From Pyronema omphalodes (taxonomy: Eukaryota; Ascomycota; Pezizomycetes; Pezizales; Pyronemataceae), in the NCBI GenBank assembly GCA_024516155.1, contig JAJJXM010000094.1, positions 62,001-126,000 of the forward strand: DNA of 64,000 nt. Reading direction: 5' to 3'. Position numbers and translations under genes: made by a program. Of the stretch, positions 12,001-23,900 are shown in pieces. The notes under the pieces were generated by a model that saw only the letters and a program-made list of their open reading frames with translations, was not told the origin of the DNA and ran no database searches. Within the stretch, counting starts at the first letter, position 1; the number at the start of each line of letters is the position of its first letter.

Positions 12001-15000
12001 ACTAAACTCCTCGCGGGAAGTTGATCAGCGAAATAAACGATCTCCTGTGCTTGTTCCCCGCTGGCGAACTTAGCGAACATGGTTTTTTTTCGGTTGCACC
12101 AACACAGTCAGCTTTTCGTCTTTCGGAGTTAGGGGGGGGGGGGGGGGGGGGGGGTGTACATACTACATGGCTGCTTCCGCCCCAGCTAGAGCCACTTGGT
12201 CTAGTAACAGCCACTTTTGGCTGAAAGCCAGGTGAACTAGTTTAAGAAGCTAGTTGATCATCTAGGAAAAACCAAAAGTTGACATGTCGGTCGACCAGGC
12301 CTTTTTTACATGACCCGAGTATCTGGTACGCTATTATTTCGCCCTTGTTATTGCCCATATCTCGATACTCTAGTCTATCTCCTTAGTCTCTATTGCTGGT
12401 CGTTGATTTCAAAATAATACCTCGGGAGTGAGTAATTTAGGAGCATATCCGTAATCTTCTGCCTTTTTACCCTAACTGAGGGAAGTAGCTAACATATTTT
12501 GGAGTGGCCGTTCTGGATAAAGGATAAGAAACATCCACCATCCTAAACAAGACATTCCGAAGGATAGATAGCTTATGCTTACCGGTCCAATTCTTCGGTA
12601 TAAATTAACTTTTTTAACATACTTCCAAGACCATGGAGGAAATGGGATTTTTATGGCAATTCAGCCATATTAATGGAAGTCCTTAACACCGATAGTAATT
12701 ACATAGCATTGATTAATATTATCTTAGTATGTATAGGTCTAATCCCGCAGACTCGGAACGAATTAACCGCCAGTCGACAGCCAGGATAAATTGGTAATAA
12801 TAAAGACTCAGACGACACTTTTATTTTTTTCACGTGGTGAAGAAAAAAATTCCAAATTCTTGTCTGAAGACAAACTAACCTAACCAACCTAACCAACTCG
12901 ACCAACCTAACCAACCTAATCAACCTAATCAACCTAACCATCTTACCTGACTCAACTAACAAACTATACTGACACAAAACTACATAGGGCGATGGTTCGC
13001 AGGTCCGCGGGTTCACAGGTACACAGGTACACAGGTCTACAAATTTTCAAGATGAGCACGAGCACGAGCATAAAAAGCATATACGTAACACACATAACAC
13101 GAGTACATAATAAAAAAAAATTCAACGGAACGCTTCCGTACTACTTACCTTCAGTATCTTTTGATTAAAAGATTTTGACCCTTTGAAGTCCTTTAAAAGC
13201 CTCTTGAAGCCCTGTGCAGTATATCAAATCCTAGCACAGCCCATGGAATTCAATCGAAGCATTAGCAAAGCCTAGTGAAGCCTAGCAAAGCCCAATAAAG
13301 CCCTTTAAAGCCTCATCAAGCACAGCAACGCAAGCAACGCAAGCAACGCAGCAGAACATATTCAAGCCGACCGCAAGATAGAGCACAGAGGTATAGGAAA
13401 AATCCTAGTGAAGTGCATGCAGCGAAGCAGGGAAGCATAAAAGTACCCTGCCTTGTCATGTACTCTCTTGTCATGTACTCTCTTGTCTGTTCCTGTCTTG
13501 TCCTGTATATTATTCTTATTCATGATCTGTACCTATAACTAAACAGGCACGAGTAAACGTTACACATTTTCCTTCCCTCCTCATTATTGTATCTATTTCG
13601 CTTTCGCCAATCTTGAAAAATTTCCGAGTCTGGAATCTTGAATCCGGAATCTTGAATCCGGAACCTAGAATTTGGAATTTAGGAAATGAGTTTCTCCTCC
13701 ACTTCCATATCCATATCCATGTTCATGGCTTTTTTTCCACTTCCACTTCCTTTTACTTCCGTGATTTCCGTTAGGTTTTGTGGCTTATTGCTTTTTTTCT
13801 TCGGGGGGGGGGGGGGGGGAGGAGTAATGGAAATAAATTGGAATAAAATAAAAATAATGCTGTTAATCTTGATTATGATTTGATTGTGATTGTGATTATG
13901 ACTATGATTACCAACGATGATTATTATATCTTCCAAGTCTTTAAGCGGTGGTCTTAAAGAATATTGTACGGTACTTAGTATTGGAAATTGCCAAGTTCCA
14001 AGTTCCAAGTTCCAAGTGCCAAGTGCCTGTCGTAGCCGTAGCAGTAGCAGTAGCAGTAGCACCGGCCTTTAGTCTTTAGTCTTTAGTCCTTGGTCTTTGC
14101 TACGACCACCCGACAGTGCAGCCTAGATAACTTAGGAATAGTAAGGGTAGTAATACAGACCAGTAATTAACACCTCGCTATATGTCAACGTACTAAAAGT
14201 TCCTATTGACTTGACTTGTGTACTTGTGTACCTGTGTACCTATGGACTTATAAAAGATCTAGGGTTTCAAGAACTTTATGTATGTATGTATGTGTGATAC
14301 ACCATAGTGTATTAAATTTCTGTCACGATAATGGTTTACAGGTATGAGGTATGAGGTATTAGAAGTACTAGAAGTAATAAAAAGATTAAACACAGTGATA
14401 TAACAATACTCGTGCACTGGAAAATTAGTAACGCGATGGAAGATATAGTATAATATTACCTTACCTTACCTTACGTTGCCTGATTCATACCCCGTACCCT
14501 TGTACCTGACTACACCCTTATTATAAGCATCGGAATCGGGGAGCATGTGCTGTACTGTACTGTATTGTATTGTATTGTATGGCTATATCTATCTTCGCTG
14601 CTACATAGACACCCCCAAAAAAACAAAGAAAAAAAACAAAAACCAAAGAAAAAGAAAAACAAACCCCCCATCAGCCGCAGCTGAAACCAATGCGTAGCAT
14701 GTACTGTATGTAGTCTCAACTCCCAACTCCCAACTCTTCACTTCTAACCCATAACTCCTAGCTATTGGCTGTTTACCATCGCCCTGGCAGTCTGGCTACG
14801 TCTTGGCTCTACATGTATGTCATATTTCATTACACCATATAACTTATAACCAAAACACGCGAATCGAAACCCAGTAAATCGAAGCCAAAACACATTTTTA
14901 AGATCCGGGGTTCCTAGTTCATAGTTCCTAGTTCCTAGTTCATAATTCGTCTCGATTTTGATCCCTCTGGATACTCCCGTAGATCGGGGGTAAGTTTTTC

Positions 15001-17099
15001 AAGGGCGTGGTGTCATACATATTACAGCACCATACAATACAAATTTGTTAGATGGAGCTAGACTTGATGGAGTTAGGCATAGCTATATAATGTGAGATGA
15101 AGAAGCTACATACATACATACAGACATAGAGAAAGTCTGACAGAATCTGAAAACGTCCGGCGAAGTTGAATAAAGTCCGAGGCCCCGAGGCCTGACGAAG
15201 CTAGACGAAGCTAGATGATTCAAGTTAGCGGCTAGTTTATACCGCGCTAGACAAAAGCCAGATGATGCTAAACATAAGAAGCTAGACGAAGATAGACGAA
15301 GCTGGTTAGCTAGCTAGTTATGACGCGCTATACAAAAGCCCATAAAATCTTCGGACGCGAAGTACGTATGCTAAATATGCGAAATAAGTGAAATAAGTGA
15401 AATAAGTGAAATAAGTGAAATAAGTGAAATCTAGATACCATCCTATAAAATCAAGTGAAATCAAGTGGAGTGAAATAAAGTGAAAGATCAAATGTAAGTA
15501 ATAATGCTTGCACTGATTGCACTTTTTAACCCCCCCCCCCCCCCCCCAGCCAGAATCAGAATCAGAATCAGAATATCAAAAAGCCACTTTTTTTTTGCTC
15601 CAAATCGGAAGTGAAAAAGAAGGAATAAGGGAATGAGTGAACGAGTGAATGAGTGAACAGGTCAATTGAAACCTATTGGAAAGAAGGAAAGAAGGCAGAA
15701 AGGAAGGGGGGGAGGGAAGAATATGGCAATCAATTATGGATGATTTATGTATGTATGATTTATGACTATACTTACATATATCGAAACTGTATATACCAGG
15801 TGTAGCTATAGATATAGGGATAGATAGTTTAGTCCTTTAGTCCTTGCAAGCGCAAGATACATTTGCTTCCAGAAAGCAAGCAGACAAGCAAGCAAAGAAA
15901 AGCAAAGAAAGCAAAGCAGCAAATCATGTCAGACCTTGTAAGACCATTTAAGAGTTTGTAAGACCCTTTAAAACCTTGTAAGACCTTGTCAGACCTCGAC
16001 AGACCTTGTCAAGCCACCACCGCGGAGATATCGCGCCAACACCTATAAATCACACTTAACTTAAAGTCCAAAGGTAAAAGCATGTCTCAGATGTTAGGTA
16101 GTTTTTATTCCTCCCCCCCCCCCCCCTCTAATTGATAATATGCGTGTTAAGTACATATGTTCATACCTCAAATTCCGATGGTCGGCGGCTGATGTTATTT
16201 TTCGGGGCTTATCATATCGCCTCATATACACGAGGAACTGCTTGCTACAAATTGCGGCAAATATGGTCGTGGTTGTACTGGTGGTTGTTGCCGTTGTCGT
16301 TGTGCATAACTCTAGATCCCCCCCCCCCCCCCCCCCCCCTCTTGCGCCCCAAAAGATAAGTACATAAGCACCCAAAATCCACTTTCATCAGAGGAAAAAG
16401 ATGCGAATGCTAAACTAAACCAAACCAGCATCTGCCTCTGTCTCTGTCTCTGTCTCTATCTAACCCACTATCGTAATTTATCATGATCGTCCGGAGTCTC
16501 GCGTACCGATCAAGCCGCTTGCAAGGTCTGAGGCGTTCATAGGGAGTAACATTTGGGTCCTAGCGAACGTGCATTGAAAATGTTACCGGGACTCCAAACC
16601 GTACATATTAACATAATCAACTAAAACTAGGCTGTAAACATACAACCGGCACATCCATCAAACCAATTTTCTTTACATCCGTTGACCGAAGTTTCATAAT
16701 CACAGTTATACCCCAGAAAGCCGTTCGATCCCCATAATCATTATACCTAAATTTAACATACAAGCATTATGCAAACAAAAATTCAGATTGCCATCGACCC
16801 CGTTAGAACCCAGACAAAGGAGAGAGAGAGAGACAAAAAGTGGAAATGAATAAGAAAGAAAAACCAAAAACTCCTACGTAGCTTACCGCTGAGATGAATC
16901 ACTGTAATACAGAGACAGCCTATTACCTGCAACAAATGAAAAAAGGTCTGTAAAGAAGACAAGATATGAAGAGAAAGAAAAAAAAATAAAAGAGATAAGT
17001 GTTCTAAGAGTGACCTATACAGCAAAATACCAAACCCCAAATGCGCCATCCCCACCCCCAAATACTCAAAGAAATTCTCTTTTTGGTGATAATTTAAAA
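12001..17099. repeat. Five-kilobase microsatellite-rich gene-free stretch
   Basis: No coding region supported. Main contents: G23 at 12132-12154, an AACCTAACC-type array at about 12875-12945, AAGCCTAGCAAAGCCC-like decamers at about 13260-13330, G17 at 13803-13819, GTTCCAA repeats near 13995, ATTGT repeats near 14560, C18 at 15530-15547, six copies of AAATAAGTG at about 15380-15430, a diverged duplication of about 100 bases in 15200-15345, GTAAGACC-type repeats at 15935-16010, C14 near 16113, and C22 at 16318-16339. Open frames are repeat translations. Confidence 0.6.
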
Positions 17100-18222
17100 T
17101 TACCAACCAATCTTCTCAATTGTGACCATACCACTTAAGGGCGGTAATCCGTTATCGTAACCTTGGGGTAATTGTTCATACTGAGAATAGAATAGCTGTT
17201 GTGGTGGCTGTTGTTTTTGTCCCATTTCCGCCAGGCATGCGTTAAGTGCTGTGCTCTGGATCGTCATAGGCCTGTTCTTTGCGTGACGACTGACAATATC
17301 GACTCGCTTAGGGCAGCCATCATCTTCGTGTCTGTAGAACATCAATTAGCCTCGTTTCACTCAAATATTCAATTGGAGAAATTTACCGTCTCAAAGTATC
17401 CTTCCTAGCAAACATACTATTGCAAAGTCCACAAGAGTATCTCTTCTCCCGCTGATGAACACACTGGGTATGCCTGGTCAAATCCGTCCTGCGTACAAAC
17501 GCCTTTCCACAGTCCTTTTCAGGGCACACGTGAGGTCTTGGCCGGTCTAGACGGTGAGTATCAAGATGGGCATTGTAGTTCCAAACTCTGCTAAAAAGCT
17601 TTCCGCACTCTTTACATTCGTACTTTGCTTCAGCGGGTTCTGTAAGATGTCTCTTCTTCCGTCTAGGTGTTTCTCGCATCCCCTGAGATCCATGGTAAAG
17701 TGAAGGAGATGGAGAATGACCAATTGAGCCTCCAGAGGAATATTCAGATCCCGATCCAGGTGCCATCTCGGGATAAACGTCCCGAATATCCCGGACCCGC
17801 CTTTTGATACCCTGTGCGTCTGTATAGCTTTGTTCCATAACATTTGGATCTTGCTGAAAAATATCTTCAATGAACATAGTTGGTGGTGTTTGACGACCAG
17901 AAGCGTATGTTGGGTATTCTTTGAGGGAAAAACTGTTTTGGGGTTTCCAATGCATGTGAGAATTCATCTGGGTTTTAGCGAATTCATGTCCAGGAAGAGG
18001 CGGAGACATGATGCCATCCGATGCTGGGGGGGACAGTGGTGCGTTGTTGGGATGAAAGGCGGGGTACTGCACGGAATATGAGTGATAGTCTGGGTGTAGC
18101 GGAGGTTCACTGGGACGGTCGCACTCAGTGCGGTGTGATTCGGTATAGCAAGGATCGGGGTTGAGACGAATATCGGGGGAGTATTGGGGGGAAATGTATC
18201 CTAGGGATCTGGAGTTGGACAT
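17100..18222 (-). CDS. C2H2 zinc-finger transcription factor
   Basis: Two exons on the minus strand, 17387-18222 and 17100-17331, separated by a 55-nt intron (GTAAAT donor, CTACAG acceptor, phase 2); about 355 residues. The N-terminal ~190 residues are Pro/Ser/Tyr-rich and disordered, followed by a basic RRKKRH. Three C2H2 fingers follow at about residues 205-290: YECKECGKLF...HLDTH, HVCPEKDCGKAF...HTQCVH and YSCGLCNSMFARKDTLRRHED. The intron cuts inside the third finger, just before its first His, which supports the splice. The tail is Gln-rich. It is probably a nuclear DNA-binding regulator; I do not recognise a named orthologue. Upstream DNA is long and repeat-rich. Confidence 0.85.
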
Positions 18223-20920
18223 TATTGCAGTTGGTAAAGCTGTTGTAGATATAATTGTTTTGTTCGAGTATTTCGTTTAATGTATCTTGTGGGGAGGGGG
18301 GTAAAAGGTAATGTAAGTTTGGATCAAAATTAACAAGTAGGAGCCAGGTCTTTCCGCGCCGCAGAGAAAACGATAAGAGCTGATCCTGTGATACCAAAGC
18401 AATAGGCGCGTGGATGAGGCGAAATTATTTTCAGAGTATTCTCTACTCCAATGAGCGGCCAATAATGATGCGCTGTTTTTTTTTTCTGTTGTCCACCGGT
18501 ATGTTGTAGAAGTTTTGTGAGAAGAGAGGTGATATGTTGAATTAATGACGATGTACACAGGTGAGATTGTGAACCCAAGTTGAAGGCTTCGGTTGGCTGT
18601 ACTTTTGTAACGATGGTTTCTCAGAATTGGTACTGGGGAAGACGAGACACTTGTAGCTCTCCACGTCCAGGTGGAGGCGTCTCCCGCTTAATATATCACA
18701 TCTCTTTTTTTTTCTGTTGCGAAGCCTTGTCACTTTGACTACCAAGAAACTGGCAGCCTGTGCAATAAGATCGGGGGCTGCTTGCTGCTGCTGCGTCCAG
18801 TAGGACGCTTGCTCTGCTCGCAAAAGTGAGCTAGGGTCGATCCCTCGTCCTCGTCCGCCGCTTCTTCTTCTTACGGTGGTAGACAGACGCCTGACATCCT
18901 TGTAAATTTGGACCTGTCTGCTCGTGGCTTCGCCATCCCCGCGTCAATGCAAGTCGTTCACCGTATACGCCGAGAGCGGTTCAATGACAAAGAGGAGAAC
19001 CCACCCTCCACTTATGGTCTGGTGTTACTGATATTAATCACACCATTCACACGACCGCGTTTAGCGGCATCGGCAAGTGGGAGGGTATGCGATAGAGGAG
19101 GGTGAGGGCGAGTAGCGGAGAGGGGAAGTGTAGACGTATGCGCTGGTCAGCGTTTGCTTTTGTGACAATGACGATTGCTGGTGGAGGTGGATGTAGCGAG
19201 TGTTTGGATGGAAAGGAAGCCTGGAGGGAGGCCGGTTTCTGAGAGGGAATGAGGGCTCGTTCCATCTCGAGCTCCACTGGTTAGGATGCAGAAGCAGGAG
19301 CACTGGCAACACAGAACTCGTCACTGTCGGTGGCAGCACTGTGAAATCACAATTGGCAACAACACTCACTCACTCACATCTTCAAATTCACTGGCAGCGC
19401 CCACATCTCTACTTCAAACTCGCAATTGGCACAACACTTGCATCTTCAAACTCCCGCCTCTCGTAACACGCATCTCCAAACTCCGACCTCTCACAACACG
19501 ATCTCCAAACTCCGACCTCTCACAACACACATCGCCACCCGCATTCATCCTCTGTCGGCAGACGTGGAGTGCACTCAATGCTGGAACACTCTCCTGTAAT
19601 TCTGCCCTCTGGCTGTCATTATTTCCCTATGGTGTTCTCCCCGATCTTGCCCTACTTCACAGGAACTCATCTGGCGCTGCCCTTTCGATTATACTATGCC
19701 TTCTTTCTTACGGATCAAGTAATGCTTCCTGGTCCTCCGATCAAGCAATGCCTTCTACCCCAGACCAGGCCACGCCACTTGCGCCACTCCCCCCGACCCT
19801 GTTACGCCTCACCTGGACCATCTCCATCCAATGGCGACAAACCTATGCTTCACTATGCCAATTCTATGCTTTATATACTGCTTCCCGATGCTATGCTTCT
19901 ATGTGATACTCTGTTTCTGTTTCTGCTACTAGAGTTCTATACTCTCTGTATGCGTTCTGTGTTCTTCTCGATATTGGAGTTCTATACTGTCCGCACTATT
20001 TTCTCATGATACTACCCTTCCAAATCAGGAATTCTATACTCCTTCGTCCTATTCTTCGCCGGTCATCCTGTGGCTCTCTTCTGGAATTGCTGTCCATCGA
20101 TATCCTCGCCGGTTATGCCCTTTGCCGTGCTTCTATGCCATGCCGACGGCCATCGGTCCAATCCCTCCCACTGCCGTCCAATCCTCCCCAACCTATCCTG
20201 CCGGCGTTCTTCTCGATCTCACCTTGTATTTCTCTGGGACAGCCCTTTCCACACCGCCCTGCCATGATATGCCCTTGCCATGCCTCTCTGACTACCCTTT
20301 ACCCCGTGGCGGACGTCGCATACCGTGAGTGAAAGAATGCAAATTGTTCTTTTCGTCCTCCCTTCCTTCCTTCCTTCCATTCAGTGCAAGCCCAAGCCAT
20401 CGTAGCCAGCCATAATTGCAGGCAGCAGCCATTAAAAAAAAACTAGGCCGGCTCCACACACGAGATGTCAGAGCATTGGACGAACTTCTCAACAATGCAT
20501 TATCATTCACTTTAAACTGGAATCTTGCGAAATTTAAAGCTGCACCTTGTTTGCGACGGCCGCAGACGTCACTTACATGCCACAAGGAGTTCTAATCACG
20601 GTATGTATGTATGTATGTATGTATTCTAACCTCAACAAGTTTACGTTTCCATTTTCAACTAGACTATATCCATCACGTCTCTTTACCGCGAACGAATTAT
20701 ATGAAATTCCTGCATATTTTTTTTTTCTTCTTTCCTTTTTTTTTTGTTTTTTTTTGTAGCATGACAATCAATCAATCAATCAACCCAGCATCATCATCAT
20801 CATCATCATCATCATCATTATACAAACTATAATTCCCGTTCATATTACCACCACGCTTCCTTTTTTTTTCTTTCTCCCCTACTATCTCTCTCTCCCTCCA
20901 ACTCTAATCTAGGTATCTAA
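18223..20920. other. Spacer with C/T-rich and tandem-repeat DNA
   Basis: No gene supported. The first ~700 bases are probably the zinc-finger gene promoter. At about 19440-19535 there are three copies of a ~29-base unit containing CTCCAAACTCCGACCTCTCA. From 19560 to 20330 the plus strand is C/T-rich with several overlapping open frames that lack family resemblance and look like compositional artefacts. GTAT repeats lie at about 20600-20622 and ATCA/CATCAT repeats at 20767-20820. Confidence 0.5.
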
Positions 20921-23900
20921 TCAACATCTAATTTCTTCTTCTTCTTCTGCTGCTGTTTCTTCTTCCCCCAATCCCTTCTCCACCACCACCGGCTTAGCAA
21001 TCTGCATAGCCAATATCGCATCCATCTTTCTATGCAACTCCTCAATCTCCAACCTTAACCGTCTTAATTCCTCTGTCGACGTAGACTGTGTAGACTGTGT
21101 AGACTGTGTAGACTGTGTAGACTGTGTAGACAGTCCAGCCTGCCCAGCAACATTCTCCTCCCCCCCAAACCGTTGATAAGAAACAGGAGCTCTAATATCT
21201 CGTTGCGGTATCTGTAAACCTCTAGAATCACCGTGATGGTTCCTTGTAGATGGAGATGGGGTGATGCAGCTTTCGTGATGTGGCATGTTTTGTTGTTCTG
21301 ATGGTCTTGTACTGGTTGTACTACTGCCGGTACCAGCACCGTGATGCTGATGTTGGTGTTGGTGTTGATGTTGGTGGGTTACGGTAGTAGTAGCAGTAGC
21401 AGTAGCAGTAGTAGTTCCATCCCCAGTAGCAGTACCAATACCATCCCCACTACCACTACCACCACCAGCAGCACCAAGCATACAATCCACATCTCCCCCC
21501 CGCTGCGAAACACCAGCAACACCAGGAACACCAGCAGCATACAACCCCCCACCAACTCCCAATCCCAATCTACTCCCCGCCAACTGTAATCTTCTCGAAT
21601 TCCAACCTGTATTATTACTCCTAGTAAATAATGATATTCCCAGACCTGCGTTGCTGTTGATATTGCCGCTGCTGATGCCGATGTTGCTGCTGCCGATGTT
21701 GCCGCTGTTGCTGTTGTTGATGTTGCCGCTGCTGATGCCGATGTTGCCGCTGTTGATGAGCTGGTGATGGTGGTATGGAGCACCGAGATATGTAACCCCG
21801 AGCTTTTTGTCGGTGAGGCCGTTGGAGGGTCCCCAGCCGGTGCTGCGGGGTTGTTGCTGCAGTCGCTCGAAGATTATGATCGTGTAGGCCTGGGATGGGG
21901 TTAGATGGGGTTTGTGGGGGTTTGTGGGGGTGATGGGGGGTGAAGGGGGGGGGGGGGGGAATAGGGAGGCGGGGTGAGGCGGGGGGGGTGAGGCGGGTGT
22001 ATAGCATAGCATAGGATACAGATGAGGGAGAAGTGATAACTTTTTCTTCGCTGCATGTGTTTTGGGTACTTTGGGCATGGGTATAGGCATGGCTATAAGC
22101 AAGCTTTCGTACGCAATAAACGCTTGCTCGGGTGTAGTGTGCGGGCGCATGCGGGCGTGTGAGAGTGTATGAAGGGATAGGAGGTGCTATAGTGCTAGAC
22201 TGTAATAGTCCGGTTCTCAAGAAAAATCAAGAAAAATCAAGAAAAAAAAAATACTGAGGAGTTACATACCAATCCACAATGCGATAATTTCAATAGCATG
22301 ATTCTCCCTATATTTGATAAAGCAAACAAAAGGTTAGATTGGATACCGATTGATGGTAAAATTAAAGAAATAGAAGAAATTGATGAAGAAATGAAGAAAT
22401 GATTCATGTTTTTTTTTTTTTTTACGGGGAGGATATTTTAGGAAGTTTTTTTGGGGGGCGGATATTTCAGGAAGGGTTTTATGAGGAAGTATTTTCTCGG
22501 GAAGTATTTTTGGGATAGTACTTACATTTTCTAATTCTCGAAGAACTAAGAAACAATCGGAACGGACGTAACAAAATCAACGGTAATAGATTCTACAAAA
22601 AAAATATATGAAACCGACGGTCAAATATAATTAGCCAATATCCCCTTTCAAGACCCGATCGTTCTTTTCAGGGTAATGTTCTCAGGGTATTTCAAGTTGA
22701 ATTGAGATAAAATGGAGTAATGAGGGCAAGAGGGGTGCACTTACAAGCGGCGGATAATATACTACTAATCTACTACTTGATGACGCTTCAAGAACCATAA
22801 TCGAAAACCTTTGATGGCAGAATATATCATGTTAGTTGTTCATTTTTAACAAGAATAGAAAAAAATGAAATGAAATGTTGATGCATCATGGCTTGTTATG
22901 CGGTTGTGGCTGTAGTTGCGGTTGTAGTTGTGGTTGTAGTTACGGAAGAAAAGAAGGAGGGCCTTACATGAATAAATATTCCTCCCTAAATACGAAAGAT
23001 CAGAATTAGTCAAAGCCCTCTTCGATGAAAATTTATTTGATTGATGAAGGTAAAGGTGAAGGTGAAGGTGAAGGTGAAGGTGAAGACGAAGGTAATTTGT
23101 GGGTAGGTATCCGGCTCAAAACACCTAACATACCTAGCATTCGACAGCATCTAATACACGTATCCTATTAGCATATATTCCTAATCCCCAATCTTCAACC
23201 GCCCCCCCCCCCCCCCTTCCCCAAAAACCAGAAAGCCAGAAAACCAGAAAGCCAGAAAGCCAGAAAGCCAGAAAACCAGAAAGCCAGAAAGCCAGAAAAC
23301 CAGAAAACCAGAAAGCCAGAAAACCAGAAAACCAGAAAACCAGAAAGCCAGAAAACCAGAAAGCCAGAAAACCAGAAAGCCAGAAAACCAGAAAGCCAGA
23401 AAACCAGAAAGCCAGAAAACCAGAAACAAAAAATCACAAGGCAACTCACAGTAGTAAGACTATTCGACAACAAACTAATCAACGAAGTAATCAAAAGGAT
23501 ATTCGTAATAGTAACAAATATCTACCCTCTCTATCATCAGCTTTGCTCCCCCAATCAAAAAAACATAACGGTTATTTCGCTAGGATGATCAATAACATAC
23601 CAACATCAAAGGCGGTCCCAAAATCGGGGATATCTATAAATTTTCCGAACGCATCAGTATCATTTCATCTTACCCCCCCCCCCCCCCCACAATCCCCAGA
23701 CTCCCAAGACTGGTGTAAAAGATCATGATAAGACATACCTCTCTCATAGCTTGCTATAAATCGATGGAAAATTGATTTGTTAGCTGGAAACGTGATGTGG
23801 GATTATGGATGGGGATGGGCATGGGGATGGACTTACGAATCCGACGGAACTCTGTTGTGTCCCGAGAGAAAAATAGAAAGAGTGGTTAGTAAGATACGAT

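Noticed and set aside
12875..12945. Interstitial telomere repeat
   Set aside because: The unit is an irregular AACCTAACC, not TTAGGG/CCCTAA, and there is no chromosome end nearby.
19286..20332. Overlapping plus-strand frames of 65-206 codons
   Set aside because: They lie in C/T-biased DNA, overlap in several frames and show no domain or splice logic.
21890..22150. N-terminal 87 codons of a 409-codon minus frame as a separate gene
   Set aside because: The part beyond 21889 is intronic; only 20921-21889 joins in phase with the upstream TRP exons.
23215..23430. CRISPR-like array
   Set aside because: No unique spacers; it is a head-to-tail minisatellite in a eukaryotic intron.
23181..23494. 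Hydrophobic FWLSGF-repeat proteins
   Set aside because: They are translations of the 8-bp array in intron 15 of the TRP gene.
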